A DNA stretch of 64,000 nucleotides, taken from positions 1 through 64,000 of the forward strand of contig NZ_JAGEOK010000017.1 of the NCBI RefSeq assembly GCF_017573545.1, read 5' to 3'. The stretch comes from Actinomadura nitritigenes (lineage in GTDB: Bacteria; Actinomycetota; Actinomycetes; Streptosporangiales; Streptosporangiaceae). This document shows positions 33,464-41,523 of the stretch, in pieces. Each line of letters starts with the position of its first letter. Within the stretch, counting starts at the first letter, position 1. A model generated the notes under the pieces. The model made no database searches. It was not told where the DNA came from and saw nothing but the letters and a program-made list of their open reading frames with translations. Made by a program: the position numbers and the translations under genes.

Positions 33464-34801
33464 GTGTTCGAGTCCGTGCTGGTGGCGAACCGGGGCGAGA
33501 TCGCCGGCCGGGTCGTGCGCACCGCGCAGGCCATGGGCCTGAAGGCGATCGCGGTGTACTCCGAGGCCGACGCCGACCTGCCCTACGTCGCCGAGGCGGA
33601 CGAGGCGGTGCTGATCGGCCCGGCCGACCCGGCGCGCGGCTACCTGAACGCGGCGGCCGTCCTGGAGGCCGCGCACCGCACGAACGCGCAGGCCGTCCAC
33701 CCCGGCTACGGGTTCCTCGCCGAGAGCGCCGCGTTCGCGCGGGCGGTCGCCGAGCGGGACCTGGTCTGGGTCGGGCCGCCGCCGCTCGTGGTCGCCCGGA
33801 TGGGCGACAAGATCAACGCCCGGAACCTGATGAAGGAGGCGGGCGTCCCGGTCTCGCCCGGCGCGTGGGAGCCCGTCCCGGACACGGCGACCGCGCTGGA
33901 GGAGGCCGAGCGGATCGGCTACCCGGTGCTGGTGAAGCCCGCCGCCGGCGGGGGCGGCGCCGGGCTCGGCGCCGCGTACGACGAGGCGTCGCTGCGCGCC
34001 GCGTTCGAGGCGGCCCATGCCGCCGCCCGGGGGCTGTTCGGGCACGGCGACGTCCTGCTGGAGCGGTACATCGAGGGCGCCCGGCACGTCGAGGTGCAGA
34101 TCCTCGGCCTCGCGGACGGCACCGTCGTGGCGCTGGGGGAGCGGGAGAGCTCCGTCCAGCGCCGGTTCCAGAAGGTCGTCGAGGAGAGCCCGTCGCCCGG
34201 GGTCGCCCCGGCGCTGCGGGAGCGGATGCTCGCCGCGGCGGTCCGCGCGGGGGAGGCCGTCGGGTACCGGGGCGCCGGGACCGTCGAGTTCCTGGTCGAC
34301 CCGGTCGCGCAGGAGTTCGCCTTCCTGGAGATGACGACCCGGCTCCAGGTGGAGCATCCGGTGACCGAGATGGTCACCGGCATCGACCTGGTCGAGCAGC
34401 AGTTCCGGATCGCGGCCGGCGAGCGGGTCGCGCCGGCCGGCGCCGCGCCCGGCGGCCACGCGATCGAGTTCCGCGTCCACGCCGAGGACCCGCGGGACTT
34501 CCGACCCGCCACCGGCGAGATCAAGGTGTGGGAGGAGCCGGTCGGCGACGGCATCCGCATCGACGCGGGCTACCACGAGGGCAACACCGTCACCCACCAC
34601 TACGACTCGCTGCTGGCCAAGCTCTGCGTGCACGGCGAGGACCGCGCGCACGCGCTGGCCCGGGCCCGCGCCGCGCTGGGCGCGTTCCGCATCGAGGGCG
34701 TCGCGACGAACCTGCCGTTCCTGGCCGAGCTGCTCGACCACCGCGAGTTCATCGACGGCACGTACGACACCGGCGTGGTGGCGCGCATGCGCATCCGCTG
34801 A
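33464..34801 (+). CDS. Biotin carboxylase (AccC-like) without a carrier domain
   Basis: A 445-residue ATP-grasp enzyme that carboxylates biotin. Seen: N-terminal VANRGEIAGRVVRTA, PGYGFLAESA, MGDKI, glycine loop PAAGGGGAGLG (Ala where the family usually has Arg or Lys), EMTTRLQVEHPVTEMV, and a C-terminal region ending at about the length of free-standing AccC. No biotin carrier or carboxyltransferase gene is adjacent, so its partner is encoded elsewhere. The GTG has GAGGAGGAG upstream and TAGGGT further up could be a -10. Confidence 0.85.
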   Translation: MFESVLVANRGEIAGRVVRTAQAMGLKAIAVYSEADADLPYVAEADEAVLIGPADPARGYLNAAAVLEAAHRTNAQAVHPGYGFLAESAAFARAVAERDLVWVGPPPLVVARMGDKINARNLMKEAGVPVSPGAWEPVPDTATALEEAERIGYPVLVKPAAGGGGAGLGAAYDEASLRAAFEAAHAAARGLFGHGDVLLERYIEGARHVEVQILGLADGTVVALGERESSVQRRFQKVVEESPSPGVAPALRERMLAAAVRAGEAVGYRGAGTVEFLVDPVAQEFAFLEMTTRLQVEHPVTEMVTGIDLVEQQFRIAAGERVAPAGAAPGGHAIEFRVHAEDPRDFRPATGEIKVWEEPVGDGIRIDAGYHEGNTVTHHYDSLLAKLCVHGEDRAHALARARAALGAFRIEGVATNLPFLAELLDHREFIDGTYDTGVVARMRIR

Positions 34802-34831
34802 GGCGCACCGCAGCGAGGGCCCGGGACGGGG

Positions 34832-35716
34832 TCACTCCGCTGGACGCGGCGCGGCGGAGTCCGCCCTGGCCAGGAGAGTCCGGAAGCGCTGGGGCGTGTC
34901 CGCGCCGCCCGCCGCGAGGACGGTCCCGGCGGCGTCGGTGACGACCGCGTACGGCGGCCACGGGATGCGGTTCGCGTCGTACACGTCCGGGTCGGTCACC
35001 AGCGGCAGGCCGACGCCCTGCTCGTCGAGGTGGCGGCGGACGTCCGCCTCGTCGGCCGCGCTCACCAGCACCACGTGCCGCTCGGACGCGGCGGCGAAGA
35101 CGGGCAGCATCGACCGGCACGTCCCGCACGCCGGGGACACCAGCGCGAAGACCGTGGGCTCGCCGATCGGCGTGTTCAGCGCGAAGGGCGTTCCCGGGCG
35201 CGGACCCGGGGGCGGCGGCGCGTCCGGCTCCGGCGTGCCGGAACGTACTCGCGGCACCGCCGCCAGCAGGCCCAGCCAGACCACCGCGAGGGCGGGCTGC
35301 ACCGGCGAGAACGCGGCGGGCCCCGCGACGGCCGCCATGACGGCCAGCACCAGGAGCATCGCCGTCCGCGTCACCGACCGGGCGCCGACGGGCGCCGGGC
35401 GGCGCGCCGACCCGAAGCAGCCGCAGTCGATGTCCATGCCGCGGCGCAGCACCGACGCCATCGCGCCGAGGAACACCGCGAACAGCGCCGCCGCCAGCAC
35501 CGCGCCCCACCGCCGGGCGGCGGGCACGGCCAGCAGCACGGCGGCACCGGCCTCGGCGGCCAGCACCGCGACGGCGGCCGCCGCGGTGAGCCGCCGCGGC
35601 AGGACCCGGTAGGCGGCGATCGCCGCCGCGAAGCCCGGCACGTCGCGGACCTTGCCGCCGGCCGCGACCAGCAGCACCGCGATCAGCGCCGGCCACGCCG
35701 ACGCCAGGACCGTCAC
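34832..35716 (-). CDS. MauE-type membrane domain fused to a thioredoxin-like domain
   Basis: A 294-residue protein. The first ~150 residues hold four hydrophobic helices of the MauE/DoxX type with a DCGCFG motif between helices. The rest is a thioredoxin/TlpA-like domain with redox motif CGTC in SPACGTCRSMLPVF. MauE proteins help form disulfides in periplasmic enzymes. The GTG start overlaps the stop of the ABC exporter (GTGA), so the two are coupled. Given the Cys-rich lanthipeptide precursor nearby, a role in its thiol or disulfide state is plausible but unproven. Confidence 0.75.
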   Translation of the reverse strand: MTVLASAWPALIAVLLVAAGGKVRDVPGFAAAIAAYRVLPRRLTAAAAVAVLAAEAGAAVLLAVPAARRWGAVLAAALFAVFLGAMASVLRRGMDIDCGCFGSARRPAPVGARSVTRTAMLLVLAVMAAVAGPAAFSPVQPALAVVWLGLLAAVPRVRSGTPEPDAPPPPGPRPGTPFALNTPIGEPTVFALVSPACGTCRSMLPVFAAASERHVVLVSAADEADVRRHLDEQGVGLPLVTDPDVYDANRIPWPPYAVVTDAAGTVLAAGGADTPQRFRTLLARADSAAPRPAE

Positions 35717-37653
35717 GCGACCTCCTGCGGATCGGTCCGCAGCGCCGGCGCCGGGCCGGCCCGGAACGCCGACGCCTGGAGCCGGTACAGGTCGGCGTAC
35801 CCGCCGCCCGCCGCGAGCAGGTCGTCGTGCGTGCCGCTCTCGGCGACGCGGCCGTGGTCCAGCACGTAGATGCGGTCGGCGAAGCGGACGCTCGCCAGCC
35901 GGTGGGTGATCAGCACGACCGTCCGCCCGTCCGCGTGCCGCCGGATCCGCTCGAACAGGGCGTGCTCGGCGCGGGCGTCCAGCGCCGACGTCGGCTCGTC
36001 GAAGATCACCAGCGCCGCGTCCCGGTAGAAGCCGCGCGCGACGGCGATGCGCTGCCACTGCCCGCCGGACAGGTCGTGGCCGCCGCGGAACCGGCGGTCG
36101 AGCAGCGCGTCGTACCCGTCCGGCAGCTCCTCGACCACGCGGTCGGCGCCCGCCGCGGCGGTGGCGTCGGCGAGCCGCTCCTCGTCGAGCGGCCGGCCCA
36201 TCATGATGTTCTCCCGGACGGTGAGCGGCCACCGCGTGTGGTCCTGCGCGATCACCGACACGCGGCGGCGGAGCGCGTCACCGTCCATCGCGGCGAGGTC
36301 CGCGCCGTCCCAGCGGATCGTCCCGGTGTCCGGCCGGTACAGGCCCGCGAGCAGCTTGGCGAGGGTCGTCTTGCCGGAGCCGTTCTCGCCGACCAGCGCG
36401 ATCACCTCGCCGCGCGTCACGGTGACGCTGACGTCCGTGAGCGCCGGCGCGGCCGCGCCCGGGTAGCGGAACGACACCCGGTCGGCGGTGATGCGGCGGA
36501 AGTCCCCGGCGGGCGGCGCGGCGCCGTCCGGCGGCGGTGTCCGGTCGGCGGCCAGGACGAGGAAGTTCAGGTAGTCGCCGAAGTACAGGCCCGCCTCGTA
36601 CAGCTTGTTGAGGCTCTGCATGGACGCCGCGAGCGACGTCTGGCCGGACCTGATCGCCAGCACGGCGGCGCCCGCCACCGACAGCGGGATGACGCCGCCG
36701 GCGAGCAGCCCGCCGAGCGCGCCGTACACGGCGACGGTGGCGGCGCCGGTGAGCAGGTCGCCGCCCGCCTTGGCGCCGGCCTGGCGGCGCGCGACGTCCA
36801 GCTGGACGTGCTGCTCGAGGTCCGCGACGCGGTCGTACTCGCCGAGCAGGAAGCCGCGCAGGGTGAACGCGCGGACCTCGGCGGCGGGCTGCCGCTCCGC
36901 CATCAGGTCCGACAGCATGAACTTGCGCCGCCGCGCCGCCGACAGCCGGTAGAACGCCGCGTACCGCAGCCGCGCGGTGCGCAGCGCCGCCCAGCCCGCG
37001 GGGACGGCGGTGACCAGCAGCAGCGGCATCAGCACGGGATGCAGCAGGCCGAGCGCGACGGCGGGCGCGGCCAGCCCGACCGCGCCGGTCAGCACGCTGA
37101 CCGTCATCTCCACCACGGTGGCGGTGTCGGGCACGCCGTTGTCGCGGGCGCGCCGCATCGCGTTGTGGAACTCGTGGTCGTCGAACGCGGTCAGCTCCAC
37201 CTGCGTGGACAGCTCGAACAGCCGCCGCTCCGCCTGCCGTTCGACCTGCGGTTTCAGCCGGGCCTGCGCCCATCCGGCGGCGGCGAGCAGCCCGCCGCGC
37301 AGCCCCGTCGCCGCGGCCACCAGCGCGAGCGCGGGCAGCGCGGCGCGGATCCGGCCGGGCGTCGGCCCGGCGGCGAAGAGCGAGGCGAGGACGCTGGAGG
37401 TGGCCAGCAGCCCGAACGCGGTGAACGCCCCGGCCGCGAGGTTGCCGCCGAGCGCGACCGCCGTGTCGGCCCGGCTCGCCCGCCAGGCCAGCCGCAGCGC
37501 CGCCGTGACCAGCGCGGGAAGCCGGCGCAGCATGGCCGGAAGACCGGCCTTCAGGAGTTCCTCGTCGTGGCTTTCCCAATAGTTTATTTCGAGCCCCGAC
37601 CTGTCGTCGGCAAGGGCCGGGGAGCGGCGGAACACGGAACCAACGTAGATCAT
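35713..37653 (-). CDS. ABC exporter (fused permease and ATPase), probable lanthipeptide transporter
   Basis: A 646-residue half-transporter. About 40 polar residues precede a six-helix permease domain (about 60-340). The ATPase has Walker A GENGSGKT (about 419-426), signature DLSGGQWQRIA, Walker B VIFDEPTSALD, and the switch histidine (ITHR). There is no N-terminal C39 peptidase domain, so leader removal must be done by another enzyme. It is divergent from the precursor gene across a 188-base gap. AGGA precedes the ATG. Confidence 0.85.
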   Translation of the reverse strand: MIYVGSVFRRSPALADDRSGLEINYWESHDEELLKAGLPAMLRRLPALVTAALRLAWRASRADTAVALGGNLAAGAFTAFGLLATSSVLASLFAAGPTPGRIRAALPALALVAAATGLRGGLLAAAGWAQARLKPQVERQAERRLFELSTQVELTAFDDHEFHNAMRRARDNGVPDTATVVEMTVSVLTGAVGLAAPAVALGLLHPVLMPLLLVTAVPAGWAALRTARLRYAAFYRLSAARRRKFMLSDLMAERQPAAEVRAFTLRGFLLGEYDRVADLEQHVQLDVARRQAGAKAGGDLLTGAATVAVYGALGGLLAGGVIPLSVAGAAVLAIRSGQTSLAASMQSLNKLYEAGLYFGDYLNFLVLAADRTPPPDGAAPPAGDFRRITADRVSFRYPGAAAPALTDVSVTVTRGEVIALVGENGSGKTTLAKLLAGLYRPDTGTIRWDGADLAAMDGDALRRRVSVIAQDHTRWPLTVRENIMMGRPLDEERLADATAAAGADRVVEELPDGYDALLDRRFRGGHDLSGGQWQRIAVARGFYRDAALVIFDEPTSALDARAEHALFERIRRHADGRTVVLITHRLASVRFADRIYVLDHGRVAESGTHDDLLAAGGGYADLYRLQASAFRAGPAPALRTDPQEVA

Positions 37654-37717
37654 CGGGTCGTTCCTGTAAACGCCCGGCCGCCCGGCCGCGCTGGCGTTCC
37701 GGTGACAAATGACTTCC

Positions 37718-37747
37718 TGGACACGGCATTGATCGTCTGCTCATAAT
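37718..37747 (+). promoter_or_regulatory. Vegetative-type promoter of the lanthipeptide genes
   Basis: TGGACA (37718-37723), an 18-base spacer and CATAAT (37742-37747), each one base off the housekeeping consensus. Transcription would begin near 37754, giving about 88 bases of leader before the precursor gene. This AT-rich pocket is the clearest sigma-A/HrdB promoter in the window. Confidence 0.6.
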
Positions 37748-37841
37748 GCGTTCCGTTTGCTCGGGGAAACCGGCACCACCGTGCCGCTCCCCCGCCCACC
37801 CCGTACGGCCGCCCGAACGGCGGCCAAGGAAGGAGCCCCCC

Positions 37842-38012
37842 ATGTCCGTCCTCGCTCTGGAGCCCCGCGACGCCGGCGTCCTCGACCCGGAAGACCTCGA
37901 CGTGGACTTCGAGATGGAGCTGCTGGAACTGCTGCACGGCCCGCAGGCGTGCGTGAACACCTGCAAGCGCACGGTGTGCAGCAGCTACCCGTGCTGCCCG
38001 TCCATCGTCTGA
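37842..38012 (+). CDS. Lanthipeptide precursor peptide (class IV candidate)
   Basis: A 56-residue peptide directly upstream of a lanthipeptide synthetase. The first ~36 residues form an acidic, Leu-rich leader (including DFEMELLELLHGPQ), as recognised by kinase-cyclase enzymes. The probable core, CVNTCKRTVCSSYPCCPSIV, holds five cysteines, two threonines and three serines, enough for several (methyl)lanthionine rings; one Cys may stay free or pair as a disulfide. The ATG has GGAAGGAG at ideal distance. The exact leader/core boundary is not known. Confidence 0.85.
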   Translation: MSVLALEPRDAGVLDPEDLDVDFEMELLELLHGPQACVNTCKRTVCSSYPCCPSIV

Positions 38013-38110
38013 CCCTCCGCTAGCGCACACGGGAAAGGCCATTGGCTCCCACCGGTGGCCTCTTCCTTGTGCACGCCATTGCCGGGGCTGACCGCGATCG
38101 AAGGGCAACA

Positions 38111-40690
38111 ATGGAGCCGTCTGTTTTTGAGCGTATTTCCACAATTGCCCACGAGAGTGGTAGGGAAATTCGGTCGGACGACACCTGGGTCAGCGTGCGC
38201 GATCCGGCGTTCCCGGCACCCCGGCAGGGATGGAAACTGCACGTCTCCGCGCGTCCCGGCACGCTTGCGGAGACGCTCGACCGCATCCTGCCGCTGCTGC
38301 TGGCCACCCCTTGCGACTTCAAGGCGGCCCGCTCGGCGGAGATGCTGCGCGAGCTGAACTCCGGCGACCTCGACGCGGCGTCCGTCGGCAAGGCGGTCAC
38401 CGTCTACCCGCCGCAGGACGCGGTCGTCCCGCTGGGGCGGGCGCTCGCCCGAGCCCTCGCGGGCATGGCCGGGCCGCGGATCGTCAGCGACCGGCGCGTC
38501 CGGCCCGACGCGCCGGTCTACTACCGCTACGCCCCGTTCGCCCCGCAGTACAAGGTGGACGACAACGGCGACTTCGAGCTGGTCGTCGTCGGCCCGGACG
38601 GGGAGACCGAACCCGGTGCGGCGGGTGTCGAGTTCACCTGCCCGCCCTGGACCTCCGACCCGTTCCGCCCTTCCGCCCCGGCGGCCGAACAGGCCACGGC
38701 CACGGCGACGGGGACGACGGCGGACCCGGCAGCGGCTGCGGCTTCGAGCCCGTCGGCGCCGGACCCGGGCGGCGCGCCGCGCCGGCGGGTCCGCACGGTC
38801 GGCGGCCGGTATCGCGTGACGGCCGGCGTGATGCGCGGCCCGCGCGGGAGCGTGTACCGCGCCGTGGACGCCACCGGGCGGCCCGTGATCGTCAAGGAGG
38901 CCCGCGCCCACGTCGGCGAGCACCCCGAGGGCTACGACCTGCGGATGTACCTGCGCAACGAGCTGCGCGTCCTCACCGCCCTCACCGGGGTCCGCGGCGT
39001 CCCGGAGGCGCTCGACCACTTCCGCCATGGCGAGGACGAGTTCCTCGTCATGAGCGACGCCGGCGCCACCGACCTCAACCGGCACGTGGCCGAGCACGGC
39101 GCGCTCGGCGGCCCCGCCCTCGCGGACCTGGCGTCCCGGCTGCTCGAGGTCCTCGACGAGGTGCACGCGCGCGGCGTCGTCGTCCGGGACCTGTCGCCCA
39201 AGAACGTGGTGCTCGGCGAGGACGGCGGCTGCACGCTCATCGACTTCGGCACCAGCCGCTACGAGGACCTGCAGATGCCGGGCTGGAGCCGCGGCTTCAG
39301 CATCCCCGACCAGCGGACCGGCCGCCCTTCGGAGCCGTCCGACGACCTGTTCTCGCTCGGCGCGACGCTGTTCTTCGCGGCCACCGGGATGAACCCGGTG
39401 ATCATCGACCCCGATCCGGAGCGCGGCGTCGAGCGGTCGCTGCAGTGCCTGGCCCGGATGTCCCCGGGCGGCGGTGCCGCGGCGCTCGTCCCCCCGCTGC
39501 TCAGCCTCGACCCCGCCGTCCGGGAGCGGGCCGCCGCCGAGATCCGCGCCGGGCGGCACGCGGACGTGCCGCCCGCGCCCCCCGCACCGACCCCGCGCCT
39601 GACCGGCGACCTGCTCTCGTCCGTCCTCACGCACACCGTCCGCGAGTGCGTCCGGTTCGCCGAGCGGCTCATGGACGAGCCGCCGGACCGCCGGACGAGC
39701 CCGCCCGTCACCAACGTCTACGCCGGGTCGGCGGGCGTGGGCATGGAGCTCCTCCAGCATCCCGAGGGCAAGGCGGCGGGCGCCGACCTCGCCCGCTGGA
39801 CGGCCGGGAACCTGCCCGCCGCGAACCTGCCGGCGTCGCTGTACTTCGGGCTCACCGGGACGGCGGTCTTCCTCACCGCCGCCGGGGTCGCCCTGCCCCG
39901 GCCCGTCCGGACCACCGGCGGCGAGCGCGCCGACCAGGCGCACGGCGTCGCCGGCATCGGCGCGGGCCACCTCCTTCTCGACGCGCTCGCCCCCGATCCG
40001 GCGAACGCGGAGGTCGCCGCCGAATGCGCGCGGCGGCTGCTGGCGGGCGACGTCGCCGCGCCCGACGCGGCGGTGGCGGTGGAGCAGCCCGGCTCGGGCG
40101 TCGCCGTCGACACCGCGTTCGCGCACGGCGACGCGGGCGTGGCCGACTTCCTGCTCGCCTTCCACCGGGCCACCGGCGACCCCGCGGCCGGGGACGCCGC
40201 CCGCGAGGCGTTCGACGCCCTCGCCGCGCGGACGTCCGCGCTGCTCGACGAGCTGGAGGGGCCGGCGGCCCGGCCGATGGGGGCGTCCTGGTGCCAGGGG
40301 ATGTCCGGCGTGGTCAGCGCGCTGCTGCGCGCCGCGGGCGCGTACGGCGAGGCGCGGTACCTCGACCTCGCCGAGCGCGGCGCCCGCGGCTGCCTGGCGA
40401 TCGCGCCGCGCGCGTGGGTGTCGTCGCAGTGCTGCGGCCTGGCGGGCATGGGCGAGGCGCTCATCGACGTCGCGCTGGCGACCGGGGACGAGGCGTACTG
40501 GCGGGGCGCCGAGGAGATCGTCGAGCTGATGCTGGTGCGCAGCGGCGGCGAGCCCGGCCGGCCGGTCTTCCCCGGCAACGACCTCGACACGCAGGCGTTC
40601 ACATGGGGCACCGGCACGGCGGGCATCCTGTCGTTCCTGCGCCGCCTGGACGCCCGCTCCGGCCCCCGCCTCTGGACGGCGCCCGCCTAG
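38111..40690 (+). CDS. Class IV lanthipeptide synthetase (LanL-type: lyase, kinase, cyclase)
   Basis: An 859-residue three-domain enzyme. Residues 1-180: phosphothreonine/serine lyase part with GWKLHVSA and DFKAARS. About 230-490: kinase with VIVKEA, catalytic VRDLSPKN (His of HRD replaced) and LIDFGTSR. About 530-859: LanC cyclase with SWCQG (Cys728) and QCCGLAG (Cys774, Cys775). The cysteine zinc ligands separate it from class III LanKC, which lacks them; the usual CHG is CCG here. It would phosphorylate, eliminate and cyclise the adjacent precursor. The ATG at 38111 has AAGGG upstream. Confidence 0.88.
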   Translation: MEPSVFERISTIAHESGREIRSDDTWVSVRDPAFPAPRQGWKLHVSARPGTLAETLDRILPLLLATPCDFKAARSAEMLRELNSGDLDAASVGKAVTVYPPQDAVVPLGRALARALAGMAGPRIVSDRRVRPDAPVYYRYAPFAPQYKVDDNGDFELVVVGPDGETEPGAAGVEFTCPPWTSDPFRPSAPAAEQATATATGTTADPAAAAASSPSAPDPGGAPRRRVRTVGGRYRVTAGVMRGPRGSVYRAVDATGRPVIVKEARAHVGEHPEGYDLRMYLRNELRVLTALTGVRGVPEALDHFRHGEDEFLVMSDAGATDLNRHVAEHGALGGPALADLASRLLEVLDEVHARGVVVRDLSPKNVVLGEDGGCTLIDFGTSRYEDLQMPGWSRGFSIPDQRTGRPSEPSDDLFSLGATLFFAATGMNPVIIDPDPERGVERSLQCLARMSPGGGAAALVPPLLSLDPAVRERAAAEIRAGRHADVPPAPPAPTPRLTGDLLSSVLTHTVRECVRFAERLMDEPPDRRTSPPVTNVYAGSAGVGMELLQHPEGKAAGADLARWTAGNLPAANLPASLYFGLTGTAVFLTAAGVALPRPVRTTGGERADQAHGVAGIGAGHLLLDALAPDPANAEVAAECARRLLAGDVAAPDAAVAVEQPGSGVAVDTAFAHGDAGVADFLLAFHRATGDPAAGDAAREAFDALAARTSALLDELEGPAARPMGASWCQGMSGVVSALLRAAGAYGEARYLDLAERGARGCLAIAPRAWVSSQCCGLAGMGEALIDVALATGDEAYWRGAEEIVELMLVRSGGEPGRPVFPGNDLDTQAFTWGTGTAGILSFLRRLDARSGPRLWTAPA

Positions 40691-40697
40691 GCCGTGT

Positions 40698-40725
40698 CTC
40701 GAAGTGCGGCCGAGGCCACTTCGAG
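40698..40725 (+). terminator. Hairpin after the synthetase gene
   Basis: CTCGAAGTG and CACTTCGAG (9 bp) surround CGGCCGAGGC, which can itself pair GGCC with GGCC. It begins eight bases after the synthetase stop, so a transcription terminator is likely. Confidence 0.6.
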
Positions 40726-40821
40726 GCAGGCCCTGGCACCCCGCCGCCCTGGGGCGCCGAGTGTCCGGAGCGGCGACCGTCCGGGCATCCGGCCGTCCGG
40801 GGCGCCGGCGGCTGCGGGCGG

Positions 40822-41313
40822 CTAGAAGGTCAGGGCGTAGGTGAGCAGGCGGAGTCCCGGGATCGGGGACCAGTCCCGGTCGGGAGTGCGGACGAAGCCG
40901 AGCCGCTCGTACATGCGGTGCGCGGCCTCCATGTTCGCCTGCGTGGACAGCCGCAGCCCGGTCAGCCCCGCGGCGCGGGCGCGCGCCGCGCACTCGCCGA
41001 CCAGGGCGCGTCCCGCGCCGGCCCGCCGGGCCTGCGCCAGGACGGCGAGCATGCGGAACTCGGCCTCGTCCGGGCCCGCCAGCTCGGCGTACGGGCTGCC
41101 GGGCGGGCAGTAGGCGACGGCGCCCGCGACGTCCCCGCCGACCTCCGCGACGAGCAGCTGCGACTTGGCGGCCCGGTCGGCGGCGTCGCGGAGCTTCCCC
41201 ACGTAGGACGACTCGGGCGAGACCAGCCCGCCGTGCACGTACACCTCGACGGTCAGCTCGCCGATCAGGTCGTACTCGTGGGGGCGGGCGTCGCGGACGG
41301 TGACGTGCTGCAT
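40822..41313 (-). CDS. GNAT family N-acetyltransferase
   Basis: A 163-residue acetyltransferase with the acetyl-CoA loop (LAQARRAGAGRALVG, a Q/RxxGxG/A pattern) and a C-terminal MYERLGFVRTPDRD strand-helix. Its convergent placement beside the lanthipeptide synthetase leaves membership in that cluster open; N-terminal acetylation or immunity is conceivable. Substrate unknown. Confidence 0.85.
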   Translation of the reverse strand: MQHVTVRDARPHEYDLIGELTVEVYVHGGLVSPESSYVGKLRDAADRAAKSQLLVAEVGGDVAGAVAYCPPGSPYAELAGPDEAEFRMLAVLAQARRAGAGRALVGECAARARAAGLTGLRLSTQANMEAAHRMYERLGFVRTPDRDWSPIPGLRLLTYALTF

Positions 41314-41430
41314 CGGGTGCTTCTCCAGGCGGGAGCCGTCGGGGCGGTCGGTCGCGACCGGGGGGCCGCGACATATCAGGCTAGCCGTATCCCGGAGGGA
41401 CGCCCGCCCGCCCGGGACGGTCGCGGGCGG

Positions 41431-41476
41431 GCTAGTCGTTAGCTACTTGACTACTAGCCCGGGAGCCGTGTTGATT
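41431..41476 (+). promoter_or_regulatory. Promoter and inverted repeat upstream of the carotenoid oxygenase
   Basis: TTGACT (41447-41452), an 18-base spacer and TTGATT (41471-41476) form a fair promoter. GCTAGT (41431-41436) and ACTAGC (41453-41458) are a perfect inverted repeat that brackets the -35, so a regulator bound there would block RNA polymerase. Confidence 0.45.
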
Positions 41477-41523
41477 GGCGGGTGCCCGTCAGGTGGCGGC
41501 CCGCCGAACCCCCAGGAGGCGCC

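Noticed and set aside
40822..41313. GNAT as a definite member of the lanthipeptide cluster
   Set aside because: It is on the opposite strand beyond a terminator-like hairpin. Membership is possible but unsupported, so it is noted only in its entry.
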